From contig NZ_CP020918.1 of assembly GCF_003076455.1 (NCBI RefSeq), positions 248,001 through 312,000 of the forward strand: DNA of 64,000 nt, read 5' to 3'. Under the pieces are notes generated by a model. It ran no database searches, had not been told where the DNA came from, and worked only from the letters and a program-made list of their open reading frames with translations. Source of the DNA: Flavobacterium faecale. GTDB lineage: Bacteria > Bacteroidota > Bacteroidia > Flavobacteriales > Flavobacteriaceae. Positions 1-8,758 of this stretch are shown here, one piece after another. The translations under genes and the position numbers were made by a program. The stretch's first letter is position 1; each line of letters starts with the position of its first letter.

Positions 1-648
1 ACAGGACTACAAGTTTTGTGCGTAGAAATGCCAATACACCAACATAAAGACCACGTAAGCCGCGGTCGTGAACATATAACGCAGTTAAAGAATCGTTTCC
101 CAAACGTTTCTAGTGTTGAAACCGATTTAACACCCGTATTTGAATCTTTTAAAAGTCAAGTACCTGCTGATTTTGATGATGCAAAATTACAACTTACATT
201 AGCGAATACCCGTGCCCGTTTGCGCATGACAACCTTATACTACCATGCAGGAGTACATGGATTACTTGTTGCCGGAACTGGAAATAAAGTCGAAGATTTT
301 GGTGTAGGATTCTATACTAAATACGGAGATGGTGGTGTAGACATCAGTCCAATTGCCGATTTAATGAAATCGGAAGTTTTTGAATTGGCCTCTTTCCTTG
401 CTGTTCCCGACTCTATTTTAAAAGCACAACCCTCTGACGGACTATTTGGTGACGAAAAAACAGATGAACAACAATTGGGCGCAAGCTATGACGAGCTAGA
501 ATGGGCTATGTTAGCCGCAGAAAACAACGAATCTCCGGCTAATTACAGCGATAGAGAAAAAGAAGTTTATGCTATCTACCAAAGACTTAATAAAGCTAAC
601 CAACACAAAATGAACCCAATACCTGTGTGTTCCGTGAAAAATTTATAA
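1..648 (+). CDS. nadE: NAD synthase (NadE), C-terminal part, 5' end outside the window
   Basis: Makes NAD from deamido-NAD, ATP and an ammonia donor in the cytoplasm (last step of NAD synthesis). The frame is open from base 1, so the start and the ATP-pyrophosphatase SGGxDS loop lie upstream of the window. What is visible matches the back half of the family: GTGNKVEDFGVGFYTKYGDG followed by DISPIADLMKSEV, the segment that binds deamido-NAD and the second ATP, then a helical tail with QLGASYDELEWAM. There is no glutaminase domain in the visible part. A TTG at 16 and an ATG at 28 are internal codons, not starts, because the protein aligns upstream of them. The 122 bp to the next gene is AT-rich with no clear terminator. 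Confidence 0.9.
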   Translation, partial: TGLQVLCVEMPIHQHKDHVSRGREHITQLKNRFPNVSSVETDLTPVFESFKSQVPADFDDAKLQLTLANTRARLRMTTLYYHAGVHGLLVAGTGNKVEDFGVGFYTKYGDGGVDISPIADLMKSEVFELASFLAVPDSILKAQPSDGLFGDEKTDEQQLGASYDELEWAMLAAENNESPANYSDREKEVYAIYQRLNKANQHKMNPIPVCSVKNL

Positions 649-770
649 TTTTTTGTCCGAAAAATTTGCATAACAAATTTTTTTAATTAACTTTATAAAT
701 ATAATCAACCATCTCATTGATAAACAATTACAAAATTAATATAAATTAAATACCACAAAAATTAAATACC

Positions 771-1400
771 ATGATAAAAGTTTGTTTAGCTGATAGCTTA
801 CCCGTAGTGCATTTTGGAGTAAAATCGTATTTCAAAGACAATGCAGAAATTTCAATTACTGCCAATGTAGGTAGCTTTTTGATGATTAGAGATATTCTTC
901 TTACAAAAGAGATAGATATCTTAATTCTTGACCTCGAATTGGAAGGTCTTGCAAGTATTTTTGAGATTAAATCAATCTTGAAAAACTTCCCAAAAACAAA
1001 AATTATGATTTTCAGTAATCTTTCTGAGCAAATCTACGCACCAAATGCTATTAAAGCTGGTGTATCTGGATATGTACACAAGAAAGAAAAATTGGAAACT
1101 CTTGGACAATCTATTATTAAAGTAAGCCAAGGAAAAGTAATTATGAACGAAACCGTTAAGAAAAACTTGGCTCTTATTGCTAAGCAAAGTAAAAGCGAAC
1201 GTTTGTACAGAAAACTTTCTAACCGTGAGGTTGAAGTATTGCGTTACTTAAGTGGAGGTAAAAAGAACCACGAAATCGCTACAATCTTAGGATTGAACGA
1301 AAAAACAATTAGTACTTACAAATTGAGATTATTGACAAAATTAAATGTTACCAATCTAGTTGATTTAGTTGAAAAAGCTAAAAAATTAGAGATCGTTTAG
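771..1400 (+). CDS. NarL/LuxR-family response regulator
   Basis: Two-domain transcription regulator of 209 residues. A receiver domain (about 1-120) has D8, the phospho-acceptor D54 in DILILDLELEG, S82 and K104 in GYVHKKE. A GerE/LuxR helix-turn-helix follows at about 148-202 (LSNREVEVLRYLSGGKK, then NEKTISTYKLRLL). The usual acidic pair near position 8 is Ala-Asp, so only one of the two metal-binding acids is kept; the rest of the site looks functional. No histidine kinase gene is adjacent, so it is an orphan here. It converges on dnaG with one base between the two stop codons, leaving no room for a separate terminator. The long AT-rich leader (649-770) could hold its promoter, but I cannot place one with confidence. 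Confidence 0.88.
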   Translation: MIKVCLADSLPVVHFGVKSYFKDNAEISITANVGSFLMIRDILLTKEIDILILDLELEGLASIFEIKSILKNFPKTKIMIFSNLSEQIYAPNAIKAGVSGYVHKKEKLETLGQSIIKVSQGKVIMNETVKKNLALIAKQSKSERLYRKLSNREVEVLRYLSGGKKNHEIATILGLNEKTISTYKLRLLTKLNVTNLVDLVEKAKKLEIV

Positions 1401-1401
1401 T

Positions 1402-3372
1402 CTAACTAAAACGAGACATTACCCTACCTAGTTTTTTTGAAAAAGCAGTTGTTAGGGTATTATAATCCATAATCATTGAAATAGACTCCGTATTATCTGT
1501 ATCAGGTAATATGGAGTTTTTTAATTCCTCTATAATGCTACCGACCAAGTACCAACGCATGGTCAAAATAGTTTCGGTTACATTTTGAGCTATTGTATCA
1601 TTCTTTGATTTCGGGAAGATGTTTTGGCCTTCCCAGTCGTGCATCACCAATTTTTCGTCTTCCATCAAGATATCTGTAACCTCTTGTGCATAATTTGACG
1701 GAAGGTGCATCAAATATTGCTCCAGACTAAAGGTTTCATTTTGCAAATAATGATTGATTAAATCATTATACACAGCCCTAAATAATGGGTTTGCCAACTC
1801 TACTTCATCTTCTTGCAAACTTAGATATATTCGATAAAAGACTTTTAATTTCTTTTTTTCAACAACATTTACGACATCACCTTCTTCATTGGTTTTAAAA
1901 AAAGTATCTTCAAATTCCTCTTCTTTATTACCATACAAAAGTAAAATTTCGATAATCTTGCGCTCTAAGCGGTACAAAATGTCTACTTTTTCTAAAGCTT
2001 CAGGGTGATCATTTTTGACTACCTCAAAAGACTTTTGTTCCTTTTTATACTTCTTCTCTACTTCTGCGACTTCTTTTTGGTTTAATTGCGCCAAAGTACT
2101 GACCAAAACTTGCTCCGAAATATCCATGATGCGTGAACACTCTTGGATGTAAACCTCACGTTGAATACGATCTGGAATTTTGGAGATACTAGTTACCATA
2201 TCTCGAATCAAATCGGCTTTCTTGATTGGATCATTTTTGGCTTCGTCCATCAAAAGCGAGGCTTTGAACTGGATAAAATCTTTGGCGTTTGTCTCCAAAT
2301 AGGCTACCAAATCATCATAAGATGTTTTTCTGGCAAAACTATCCGGATCTTCTCCATCAGGAAACGTGCAGACTTTAACATTCATTCCTTCCTCCAGAAT
2401 CAAATCGATTCCACGTACAGAAGCACGTAAACCCGCAGCATCTCCATCAAAAAGTACTGTGATGTTTTTTGTTAGTCTGTTTACCAATCGAATTTGATCT
2501 GGTGTTAAAGCAGTACCTGATGATGCCACTACATTTTCTATCCCAGATTGATTGAATTGAATCACATCTGTATATCCTTCAACCAAATAGCAATTGTTTT
2601 GCTTGGCAATGGCTTGTTTGGCTTGATAAATACCATACAAAACTTTACTCTTGTGGTACAGGTCACTCTCTGGTGAATTGAGATATTTAGCCGCTTTTTT
2701 GTCATTGGTTAAAATTCGACCACCAAACCCTAAAGTACGACCAGACATAGACTGAATAGGAAACATCACACGACCTTTGAATCGGTCAAATGGTCTATCC
2801 TCTCTAGGAATGGTCAAACCTGTACTTTCTAAAAACTCTAATTTATACCCTTTCCCTAATGCTTCTTTGGTTAATGCATCCCAGGTTTCAGGAGAATATC
2901 CTAAACTAAATTTCTCTATAGTTTCGCTTGTAAAACCTCGTTCCTTGAAATAGGATAAGCCGATGGCTTTACCTTCTTCAGACTTCAATAAAGTATTGTG
3001 AAAATAACTTTTGGCAAACTCAGATACTAGATACATACTCTCACGAGCATCCATATTGGCTTTCTCTTCGTTCGTTTGTTCGGTTTCTTCGATTTCGATA
3101 TTGTACTTTTTGGCCAAATATCGAATAGCTTCCGGATACGTAAAATGTTCGTGCTCCATGATAAAAGCAATAGCATTCCCCCCTTTTCCAGAACTAAAAT
3201 CCTTCCAAATTCCTTTTGCAGGAGAAACCATAAAGGATGGCGAGCGCTCATCTGAGAACGGACTCAACCCTTTGAAGTTACTACCCGCACGCTTCAAATG
3301 AACAAAATCACCAATAACCTCCTCTACACGAGCAGTTTCATAAACGGTATCAACAGTAGCTTTTGAAATCAA
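1402..3372 (-). CDS. dnaG: DNA primase DnaG with a zinc-ligand-free N-terminal domain
   Basis: Synthesises RNA primers at the replication fork. 656 residues, normal family length. The order is the N-terminal primase zinc-finger fold (1-95), the catalytic core, a Toprim domain (about 260-345: YLVEGYTDV with the catalytic Glu, FDGDAAG with the DxD acids, GEDPDSF), then a C-terminal helicase-binding region. The zinc-finger fold is recognisable (GLSPFSDERSPSF and KGIWKDFSSGKGGNAI), but the four zinc ligands of E. coli DnaG (C40, H43, C61, C64) are S37, S40, D58 and S61 here. The fold is kept without zinc; I believe this is shared by other flavobacterial primases rather than unique to this strain. 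ATG start at 3372; a promoter-like TAACTTTG lies 30 bp upstream. Confidence 0.96.
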   Translation of the reverse strand: MISKATVDTVYETARVEEVIGDFVHLKRAGSNFKGLSPFSDERSPSFMVSPAKGIWKDFSSGKGGNAIAFIMEHEHFTYPEAIRYLAKKYNIEIEETEQTNEEKANMDARESMYLVSEFAKSYFHNTLLKSEEGKAIGLSYFKERGFTSETIEKFSLGYSPETWDALTKEALGKGYKLEFLESTGLTIPREDRPFDRFKGRVMFPIQSMSGRTLGFGGRILTNDKKAAKYLNSPESDLYHKSKVLYGIYQAKQAIAKQNNCYLVEGYTDVIQFNQSGIENVVASSGTALTPDQIRLVNRLTKNITVLFDGDAAGLRASVRGIDLILEEGMNVKVCTFPDGEDPDSFARKTSYDDLVAYLETNAKDFIQFKASLLMDEAKNDPIKKADLIRDMVTSISKIPDRIQREVYIQECSRIMDISEQVLVSTLAQLNQKEVAEVEKKYKKEQKSFEVVKNDHPEALEKVDILYRLERKIIEILLLYGNKEEEFEDTFFKTNEEGDVVNVVEKKKLKVFYRIYLSLQEDEVELANPLFRAVYNDLINHYLQNETFSLEQYLMHLPSNYAQEVTDILMEDEKLVMHDWEGQNIFPKSKNDTIAQNVTETILTMRWYLVGSIIEELKNSILPDTDNTESISMIMDYNTLTTAFSKKLGRVMSRFS

Positions 3373-3401
3373 TTTTTTTTGGAATAAAAGTTATAAAAAG
3401 T

Positions 3402-3428
3402 CAAAGTTACAAAGTTTTTAAATAGCAA
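3402..3428 (-). promoter_or_regulatory. Putative dnaG promoter (TTG / TAACTTTG)
   Basis: On the minus strand a TTG (3428-3426) is followed after 16 bp by TAACTTTG (3409-3402), matching the flavobacterial -33 TTG and -7 TAnnTTTG pattern with slightly short spacing. It sits 30-56 bp upstream of the dnaG ATG. Confidence 0.5.
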
Positions 3429-3430
3429 AA

Positions 3431-3458
3431 CCCTTTCGAGATTTAATATCTGAAAGGG
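3431..3458 (-). terminator. Hairpin terminator downstream of the outer-membrane protein gene
   Basis: CCCTTTC plus AGAT pair with ATCT plus GAAAGGG (one bulged G), followed on the minus strand by a short T run (TTTTG). It lies 25 bp past the stop of the 529-residue protein and just before the dnaG promoter. Confidence 0.6.
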
Positions 3459-3482
3459 CTTGCCAACTAAACAAAAAATATT

Positions 3483-5072
3483 CTAATTAAAATCAAAACG
3501 CACACCAAGGGACAGGTTATTTTGCTTTACAATGTTATCCTTGAATAAAGGATTTAGATCATATTTCAGGTATAAACTTGTAGCTTTGTAACCTATGTAC
3601 GTGCTTAGACCGTATACAAAATTGTTTACATTGAAATCTCCTTTCACCCTTTCCCTAGCTTTATATCCGTCATCATCGTAGGTCGTTATTTGTTTTGATT
3701 TCACATTGGCTCCAAAATATCCTCCGATACCTAAACGAAAACTATCGTGAGTTTTAAAATACTGTTTCCCATCTATTTCTTTCGCTTTAGAGAAATCAAA
3801 TTCAAGATGCAAAGGAACAACCAATGAAACAGTTCTAAACCTAGAGTCCTCATAACTCACCGGATTGACTTCTAATTTGGTTTGATTCCCATCAACAGCA
3901 AACGCTCTATTATCTGTAGCTCTCAAATTGTTATACATTAAGGACAAACCGTATTTTGCATGTAGAACATTAGCCTCTTTAAAAATCCTTGAATTAAATG
4001 TTAAGCCCCATTCATAGAAATGAGAACCCAAATACTTAAAATCAGCATTTTGAACACGTTGATCAGTAACTAAATTATTTAATCCCATTGCAAGCACCAT
4101 TTGCGAAGTGGTTCTTTTATAACGACGATCCAGTTTATCTTCTTGGTTATTATAAACTTTAAATGAGGTTAAATTAATTTCGGTCCTATCCTCGTCTATT
4201 GATAAGTTACTATCTCCAGTGGTTAGTATTATGCCTGAGGATTTTTTTTCTTTCTCTACTTTCCCTTCAACTTGATCTTTGACCAACTGATTTAATTTAG
4301 CTTCTTCAATCGCTACTTTTTTATCAATAGTATTTGCATGCTCCGTTGCTTTCGTAAGTTTCACTTCCTTTGCCACAGCAGCTGTCATGTGGCCGTTTTC
4401 AACTTCTTTATCTAGTGAATCAACAGCTGTTTTTAGTGCTAATTTTTCCTTATCAGTAATTTTTTTAATTTCACTTCCAATTGCCCTTGCTCTCTTTTCG
4501 AAGGATATTTTCTTGATGACTTTCCCTTTAATTGATCCTGTTTCTACGGCAGTTTCCGCTATAATCTCGAGCGTCACATCCTTGAACATAATTTGACCAG
4601 TGCTGTCAAGTAAAAGACCGTATGAGATAGATGTAGCTTCATTGGGAACAAATAAAATTACTTCATACTTTGTCCAGTCCGTTGTTTTTCTAATAGGTCG
4701 ATCACGCATATTGTCAAAAGCGAGAACAGCTTCTTTGTAATAATCGACACGCATCCACAAACCTGCCCAAGATTTTACATTAGTACTCTTTACATACGCC
4801 GACATCTTAACCATTTTACCCAAATACGTATTGGCTTTAACTGTTTTCATCATCGTTCCAAATCCCTCTATTTTATTATCAATAGATTTTATTTGTAAAA
4901 CATTTGAAACGGTCGATGTAGCATTAGCAACTGATCCCATTTCATAACTAGTTGGTTTAGATCCCGCATGAAACCATTCAACCTTTTCTTTTATCGTATC
5001 CGACTCTTGAGCACTTAATTGCACTACAAAACTCAGCATTAAAATCGCTATAATTAAAACATTCTTTTTCAT
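3483..5072 (-). CDS. Exported outer-membrane beta-barrel protein of an ECF sigma locus
   Basis: 529 residues with a clear signal peptide (MKKNVLIIAILMLSFVVQLSA, then QES). Residues about 30-170 look like a beta-rich, carbohydrate-binding-module-like domain (WAGLWMRVDY, TTDWTKYEVILFVP). Residues about 180-280 are Lys/Glu/Ala-rich and probably coiled coil. The last ~240 residues alternate aromatic and polar strands and end in GVRFDFN, as outer-membrane barrels do. It lies 35 bp downstream of the sigma-factor-associated membrane protein gene and is probably in the same transcript. The substrate is unknown; the trio resembles flavobacterial envelope-stress loci in which an ECF sigma factor controls an outer-membrane protein. 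Function of the barrel is not inferable from sequence alone. Confidence 0.7.
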   Translation of the reverse strand: MKKNVLIIAILMLSFVVQLSAQESDTIKEKVEWFHAGSKPTSYEMGSVANATSTVSNVLQIKSIDNKIEGFGTMMKTVKANTYLGKMVKMSAYVKSTNVKSWAGLWMRVDYYKEAVLAFDNMRDRPIRKTTDWTKYEVILFVPNEATSISYGLLLDSTGQIMFKDVTLEIIAETAVETGSIKGKVIKKISFEKRARAIGSEIKKITDKEKLALKTAVDSLDKEVENGHMTAAVAKEVKLTKATEHANTIDKKVAIEEAKLNQLVKDQVEGKVEKEKKSSGIILTTGDSNLSIDEDRTEINLTSFKVYNNQEDKLDRRYKRTTSQMVLAMGLNNLVTDQRVQNADFKYLGSHFYEWGLTFNSRIFKEANVLHAKYGLSLMYNNLRATDNRAFAVDGNQTKLEVNPVSYEDSRFRTVSLVVPLHLEFDFSKAKEIDGKQYFKTHDSFRLGIGGYFGANVKSKQITTYDDDGYKARERVKGDFNVNNFVYGLSTYIGYKATSLYLKYDLNPLFKDNIVKQNNLSLGVRFDFN

Positions 5073-5107
5073 AAAATTAATTTATTAAATGGTGATGAAT
5101 TATGTAC

Positions 5108-5815
5108 TTATTCTTGATAATTTCTATTTACAAAAGCTGTTCGAACCACATTTATCTTCTTATTTACTTTCTGTAGAGTAGATTCTTTAAATGATTGATT
5201 TAGTTCCACTTCAACAGTAGATAGCAGCGTATTGGGATCTGTAGTTATTCCAGTTTTACCAATTTCATAAGGCTTCTCTACGTTATAATCATTTGAATTT
5301 AAATCAAGAACCTCCGCTAAGAGCTTTTCGCCGCTAATGTAGCTTTTGCGACTACTTGCAGTACTTGGTTTTGTATCTAGAGCAATAACCTTCGGCACAC
5401 TTTCTATAATCGCATTAGCAACTATATCATTTTTCTTTATCTGAGATTGGCTTGAGCGTTTGTCGATTTTAATCAAGTTGTTTGTACTTGCAACAGTCGT
5501 ATGCTGTTTTTTCACCATCTCCGTTTCATCCTTAGGATCACTTACAACATCTGTAACATGATATACCACATCTTGTTCTACTACTATCGAATCACCTACA
5601 GCAACCTCAATTGGTGCTATTTGATTGAAAAATACAGAACTAACCAACGCCACACCCACAAAACTAGCGGCAACATACCACCATGTTAATCTGCGTTTTG
5701 GTTTTTGAGCAACTGGTAACATCGCTTCTAATTTCTCCCAAGCATCCGTAGAAGGCACAATCATTCTTGCCTCTATTCTTTCTTTGATATTCTTATCGAA
5801 TTTATTTACTTCCAT
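5108..5815 (-). CDS. Single-pass membrane protein, candidate anti-sigma partner
   Basis: 235 residues, no named family recognised with certainty. The cytoplasmic N-terminus (1-40, FDKNIKERIEARMIVPSTDA, WEKLEAML) is typical of small Bacteroidota proteins encoded after ECF sigma factors. A transmembrane segment follows at about 45-63 (WWYVAASFVGVALVSSVFF), then a Ser/Thr/Lys-rich periplasmic tail. I chose the ATG at 5815: it gives the conserved N-terminus and overlaps the sigma gene end by 14 bp. A longer reading to 5896 would add 27 residues that only re-read the sigma coding sequence. Topology and coupling suggest it holds or senses for the sigma factor, but no zinc-binding anti-sigma (HxxxCxxC) motif is present, so the role is inference. 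Confidence 0.72.
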   Translation of the reverse strand: MEVNKFDKNIKERIEARMIVPSTDAWEKLEAMLPVAQKPKRRLTWWYVAASFVGVALVSSVFFNQIAPIEVAVGDSIVVEQDVVYHVTDVVSDPKDETEMVKKQHTTVASTNNLIKIDKRSSQSQIKKNDIVANAIIESVPKVIALDTKPSTASSRKSYISGEKLLAEVLDLNSNDYNVEKPYEIGKTGITTDPNTLLSTVEVELNQSFKESTLQKVNKKINVVRTAFVNRNYQE

Positions 5816-6362
5816 AATCGTACTTTTTAGTTGCCTTAATTTGCTGTTGCAAAATCTTTCTCGCATGTGACAATTGTGACTTTGACGTTCCCTCATTTAT
5901 CCCCAGCATCACCGCAATTTCTTTGTGTTTGAATCCCTCAATCGCATAGAGATTGAAAATCAATTTGTAACCGTCAGGTAAATTATCAATCAATAACTGA
6001 AGATCGTCCACTGCTAACTCACACTCATTATCAACTGTATTTTCTTCTGTAACAAAAGTATCTTCTAAGAAATGTACCTTTTTGTGTACCCGTAAAAAAG
6101 AAATACATTCGTTTACCATAATGCGCCTAATCCATCCTTCAAAGCTTCCGTTGTGTTGAAAATTTTTCAAACTTGAGAAGACCTTCATAAAAGATGTAAT
6201 CATAACATCTTCGGCTTGTTGTATATCTTTGACATACAAACGACAGATGCTTAACATTTTTGGAGAAAATCGTGTATAGATTTTTTGCTGTGCATGACGA
6301 TTGTGATCGACAGCTAGCTGAATCATTTCTTTTTCCTCCTGATTTAAGTTGATTACTTTCAA
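5802..6362 (-). CDS. ECF-type RNA polymerase sigma-70 factor
   Basis: 186 residues: region 2 at about 18-88 (AQQKIYTRFSPKMLSICRLY, QAEDVMITSFMKVF, SFEGWIRRIMVNECISFLR) and region 4 at about 122-175 (LPDGYKLIFNLYAIEGFKHK, EIAVMLGINEGTSKSQLSHA). Directs RNA polymerase to a small stress regulon. Start choice is open. A TTG at 6362 gives the N-terminus MKVINLNQEE that I associate with flavobacterial homologues, but it lies inside a promoter-like TAACTTTG (6367-6360). The alternative ATG at 6326 is preceded by an unusually good AGGAGG, and would give 174 residues that still include all of region 2. The downstream membrane protein overlaps its end by 14 bp, indicating translational coupling. Confidence 0.9.
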   Translation of the reverse strand: MKVINLNQEEKEMIQLAVDHNRHAQQKIYTRFSPKMLSICRLYVKDIQQAEDVMITSFMKVFSSLKNFQHNGSFEGWIRRIMVNECISFLRVHKKVHFLEDTFVTEENTVDNECELAVDDLQLLIDNLPDGYKLIFNLYAIEGFKHKEIAVMLGINEGTSKSQLSHARKILQQQIKATKKYDYGSK

Positions 6363-6488
6363 AGTTATTGTAAAAGGGTTCTATAACTATAGACGAATGT
6401 CAATGCAAAAAGGTTGCATGATGGTGCAATTAAATATAAAAAATTTTAATAATTGGAATCCGATTGATGTAAAAAGCCAAAAAAAGGA

Positions 6489-7466
6489 CTACTTCTTTCT
6501 TTCGATAACATAATTAACCATCAAAATAAGTGCGTCTTTAAATTCAGACTTGGGATAATTATCAAGGATATGTAAAGCTTCTTGTTGGAAAGAAACCATT
6601 TTTTCTTCGGCATAAAGTAAGCCGCGGTTATTTTTGACAAAAGCAATTACTTCTTTCACACGCTTCTTGTCTTTGTTGTGATTTTTTATCGAATTGATTA
6701 ACCATGACTTTTCTTTGACTGTACATGTATTAAGAACATGAATCAAAGGCAATGTCATTTTTTGTTCTTTGATATCGATTCCGGTTGGTTTACCGATGGC
6801 TTCTTCAGAGTAATCAAACAAATCGTCTTTGATTTGAAATGCCATACCAATTAGCTCACCAAATTTTCGAATATTCTCTACCTGAACTTCATCATCAATC
6901 ACAGATTTCGCACCAAGAGCACAACAAGCAGCTATAAGTGTTGCTGTTTTTTTTCGAATAATTTCATAATAGATATCTTCGGTAATATCAAGACGTCTTG
7001 CTTTTTCGATTTGAAGCAATTCTCCCTCACTCATTTCCCGTACTGCAACTGATATAATTTTGAGTAAATCAAAATCCTCATTATCTATAGACAACAGCAG
7101 CCCTTTCGATAATAAATAATCACCGACTAATACGGCAATTTTATTTTTCCAAAGTGCGTTTATGGAGAAAAAACCTCGGCGTCGATTGCTATCATCCACT
7201 ACATCATCATGTACAAGTGTGGCCGTATGTATTAATTCAATCACAGAAGCGCCACGGTAGGTGCGCTCATTTACTTGACCGTCTGCCACCATTTTGGCAC
7301 ACAAAAAAACAAACATTGGTCGCATTTGTTTCCCCTTTCTATTAACAATATAATAGGTGATACGATTTAGCAAGGCTACTTGCGAAGTCATAGCATCACG
7401 AAACTTTTTTTCAAAAAGTTCCATTTCGTCAAAGATGGGTTGTTTTATTTGTGAGGTAACATTCAT
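6489..7466 (-). CDS. Polyprenyl (octaprenyl-type) diphosphate synthase
   Basis: Condenses isopentenyl diphosphate onto an allylic diphosphate to make the long side chain for menaquinone (or other polyprenyl carriers). 325 residues, normal for the trans-isoprenyl synthase family. The first Asp-rich motif is D87-D88-V-V-D91 in LVHDDVVDDSNRRRG, and the second is D214-D215-L-F-D218 in QIKDDLFDYS; KGKQMRP at 45-50 binds the diphosphate. Residues before the first motif are small (ATL), consistent with long-chain products, but chain length cannot be fixed by reading. Its own unit: 120 bp from the sigma gene and about 180 bp from rlmN. IspB/HepT-like naming is possible. Confidence 0.9.
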   Translation of the reverse strand: MNVTSQIKQPIFDEMELFEKKFRDAMTSQVALLNRITYYIVNRKGKQMRPMFVFLCAKMVADGQVNERTYRGASVIELIHTATLVHDDVVDDSNRRRGFFSINALWKNKIAVLVGDYLLSKGLLLSIDNEDFDLLKIISVAVREMSEGELLQIEKARRLDITEDIYYEIIRKKTATLIAACCALGAKSVIDDEVQVENIRKFGELIGMAFQIKDDLFDYSEEAIGKPTGIDIKEQKMTLPLIHVLNTCTVKEKSWLINSIKNHNKDKKRVKEVIAFVKNNRGLLYAEEKMVSFQQEALHILDNYPKSEFKDALILMVNYVIERKK

Positions 7467-7590
7467 TTCGGTGTCAAAGTTACATTATTTAGGAAAAACA
7501 ATTAGCCTTAAAACCGCTTTTAGTACTTCATAACAGAAAATAATTGCTAGGTAAGAATTAGAATACTTGAAAGTGAAGAAAAGGTAGCAT

Positions 7591-7634
7591 AAAATCAAAA
7601 GGGTTTGACACAATTGTCAAACCCTTTTGATTTT
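7591..7634 (-). terminator. Long bidirectional terminator hairpin after rlmN
   Basis: A perfect 20-bp stem (AAAATCAAAAGGGTTTGACA with its complement) around the loop CAAT, flanked by A and T runs on both sides. It lies 10 bp downstream of the rlmN stop on the minus strand. Confidence 0.9.
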
Positions 7635-7644
7635 TTAAATAAAC

Positions 7645-8688
7645 TTAAGCTTCTTTATTAGCTAATTGTCCACAAGCTGCATCGATATCTTTACCTCTAC
7701 TCCTACGCACTTTAACTACAATTCCGCTTGCTTCCAAGGCTTTTATGTATGCATTAGTAGCTTCTTCAGAGGCTTGTTGAAACTCGCCATCATCAATTGG
7801 GTTGTATTCGATCAAATTAACTTTGCATGGAACGTATTTACAAAATTTAACCAAGGCGTCGACTGCTTCTTTATTGTCGTTTATACCTTTCCAAACTACA
7901 TACTCGTATGATATTTTTGACTTGGTTTTTCTATACCAATATTCTAATGACTCTCTTAAATCGGCTAAAGGAAAATTAGCACTAAAAGGCATGATTCGAG
8001 CACGAACTTCATCAATGGCAGAGTGCAATGAAACTGCTAGTTTGAATTTCACATCATCATCGGCTAATTTCTTAATCATCTTAGGAACTCCAGAAGTGGA
8101 CACCATAATACGTTTCGGCGACATACCTAAACCCTCTTCAGACGTAATCATTTCGATTGCCTTCATCACATTATTGTAGTTCATCAATGGCTCACCCATA
8201 CCCATGAAAACAATATTAGAAAGCGGATGGTTGTAATACAATTTACTTTCTTTATCAATAGCAATAACCTGGTCATAAATTTCACCTGGTTCCAAATTAC
8301 GCATTCTCTTCAAACGTGCAGTCGCACAAAAGTTACAATCCAAACTACAACCTACTTGGCTGGACACACATGCCGTAGTACGTGTTTGTGTAGGAATCAA
8401 AACGGACTCTACCACAAGACCATCATGCAAACGTACTGCGTTTTTCACTGTACCATCCTCAGATCTTTGCATTGTATCTACTTTGATATGATTAATCACA
8501 AAATGAGTTTCCAGCATCGTTCTGGCCTCCTTTGCGAGGTTGGTCATATCATCAAAGCTGTGTGCACCTTTACTCCACAACCATTCATATACTTGATTAC
8601 CACGAAAAGACTTGTCGCCATTGGCTACAAAAAAATCTCTTAATTGGTCTTTACTTAATGCTCGTATGTCTTTTTTCTCTAATTGCAT
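7645..8688 (-). CDS. rlmN: 23S rRNA (adenine2503-C2) / tRNA (A37) methyltransferase RlmN
   Basis: Radical-SAM enzyme that methylates C2 of A2503 in 23S rRNA and A37 of some tRNAs; supports translation fidelity. 347 residues. The [4Fe-4S] cluster cysteines are C114, C118 and C121 (CSLDCNFC), followed by ATARLKRMRNL. GEPLMNY and MVSTSGV are typical SAM-binding segments. C339 near the C-terminus (DAACGQL) is the cysteine that becomes methylated in the mechanism, so the active site is complete. ATG at 8688; a TAAATTTG lies just upstream (8700-8693 on the minus strand), only a few bases from the start, so the leader would be very short. Monocistronic with a strong terminator. Confidence 0.97.
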   Translation of the reverse strand: MQLEKKDIRALSKDQLRDFFVANGDKSFRGNQVYEWLWSKGAHSFDDMTNLAKEARTMLETHFVINHIKVDTMQRSEDGTVKNAVRLHDGLVVESVLIPTQTRTTACVSSQVGCSLDCNFCATARLKRMRNLEPGEIYDQVIAIDKESKLYYNHPLSNIVFMGMGEPLMNYNNVMKAIEMITSEEGLGMSPKRIMVSTSGVPKMIKKLADDDVKFKLAVSLHSAIDEVRARIMPFSANFPLADLRESLEYWYRKTKSKISYEYVVWKGINDNKEAVDALVKFCKYVPCKVNLIEYNPIDDGEFQQASEEATNAYIKALEASGIVVKVRRSRGKDIDAACGQLANKEA

Positions 8689-8716
8689 GCTGCAAATTTA
8701 AGGACTATTAATTGAT

Positions 8717-8744
8717 TTGTTGTTTTGATAATTTAATAACTTTA
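8717..8744 (+). promoter_or_regulatory. Putative promoter of the O-methyltransferase gene
   Basis: TTG (8717-8719), 17 bp spacer, TAACTTTA (8737-8744), ending 14 bp before the ATG at 8759. Close match to the flavobacterial TTG / TAnnTTTG pattern, last base A instead of G. Confidence 0.5.
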
Positions 8745-8758
8745 CAAAAAATTAAAAA

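Noticed and set aside
5815..5896. 27-residue N-terminal extension of the sigma-associated membrane protein
   Set aside because: It re-reads sigma factor coding sequence in another frame; the ATG at 5815 gives the conserved start.
8227..8643. 138-codon frame opposite rlmN
   Set aside because: It is the reverse of a clear enzyme gene; no family features of its own.
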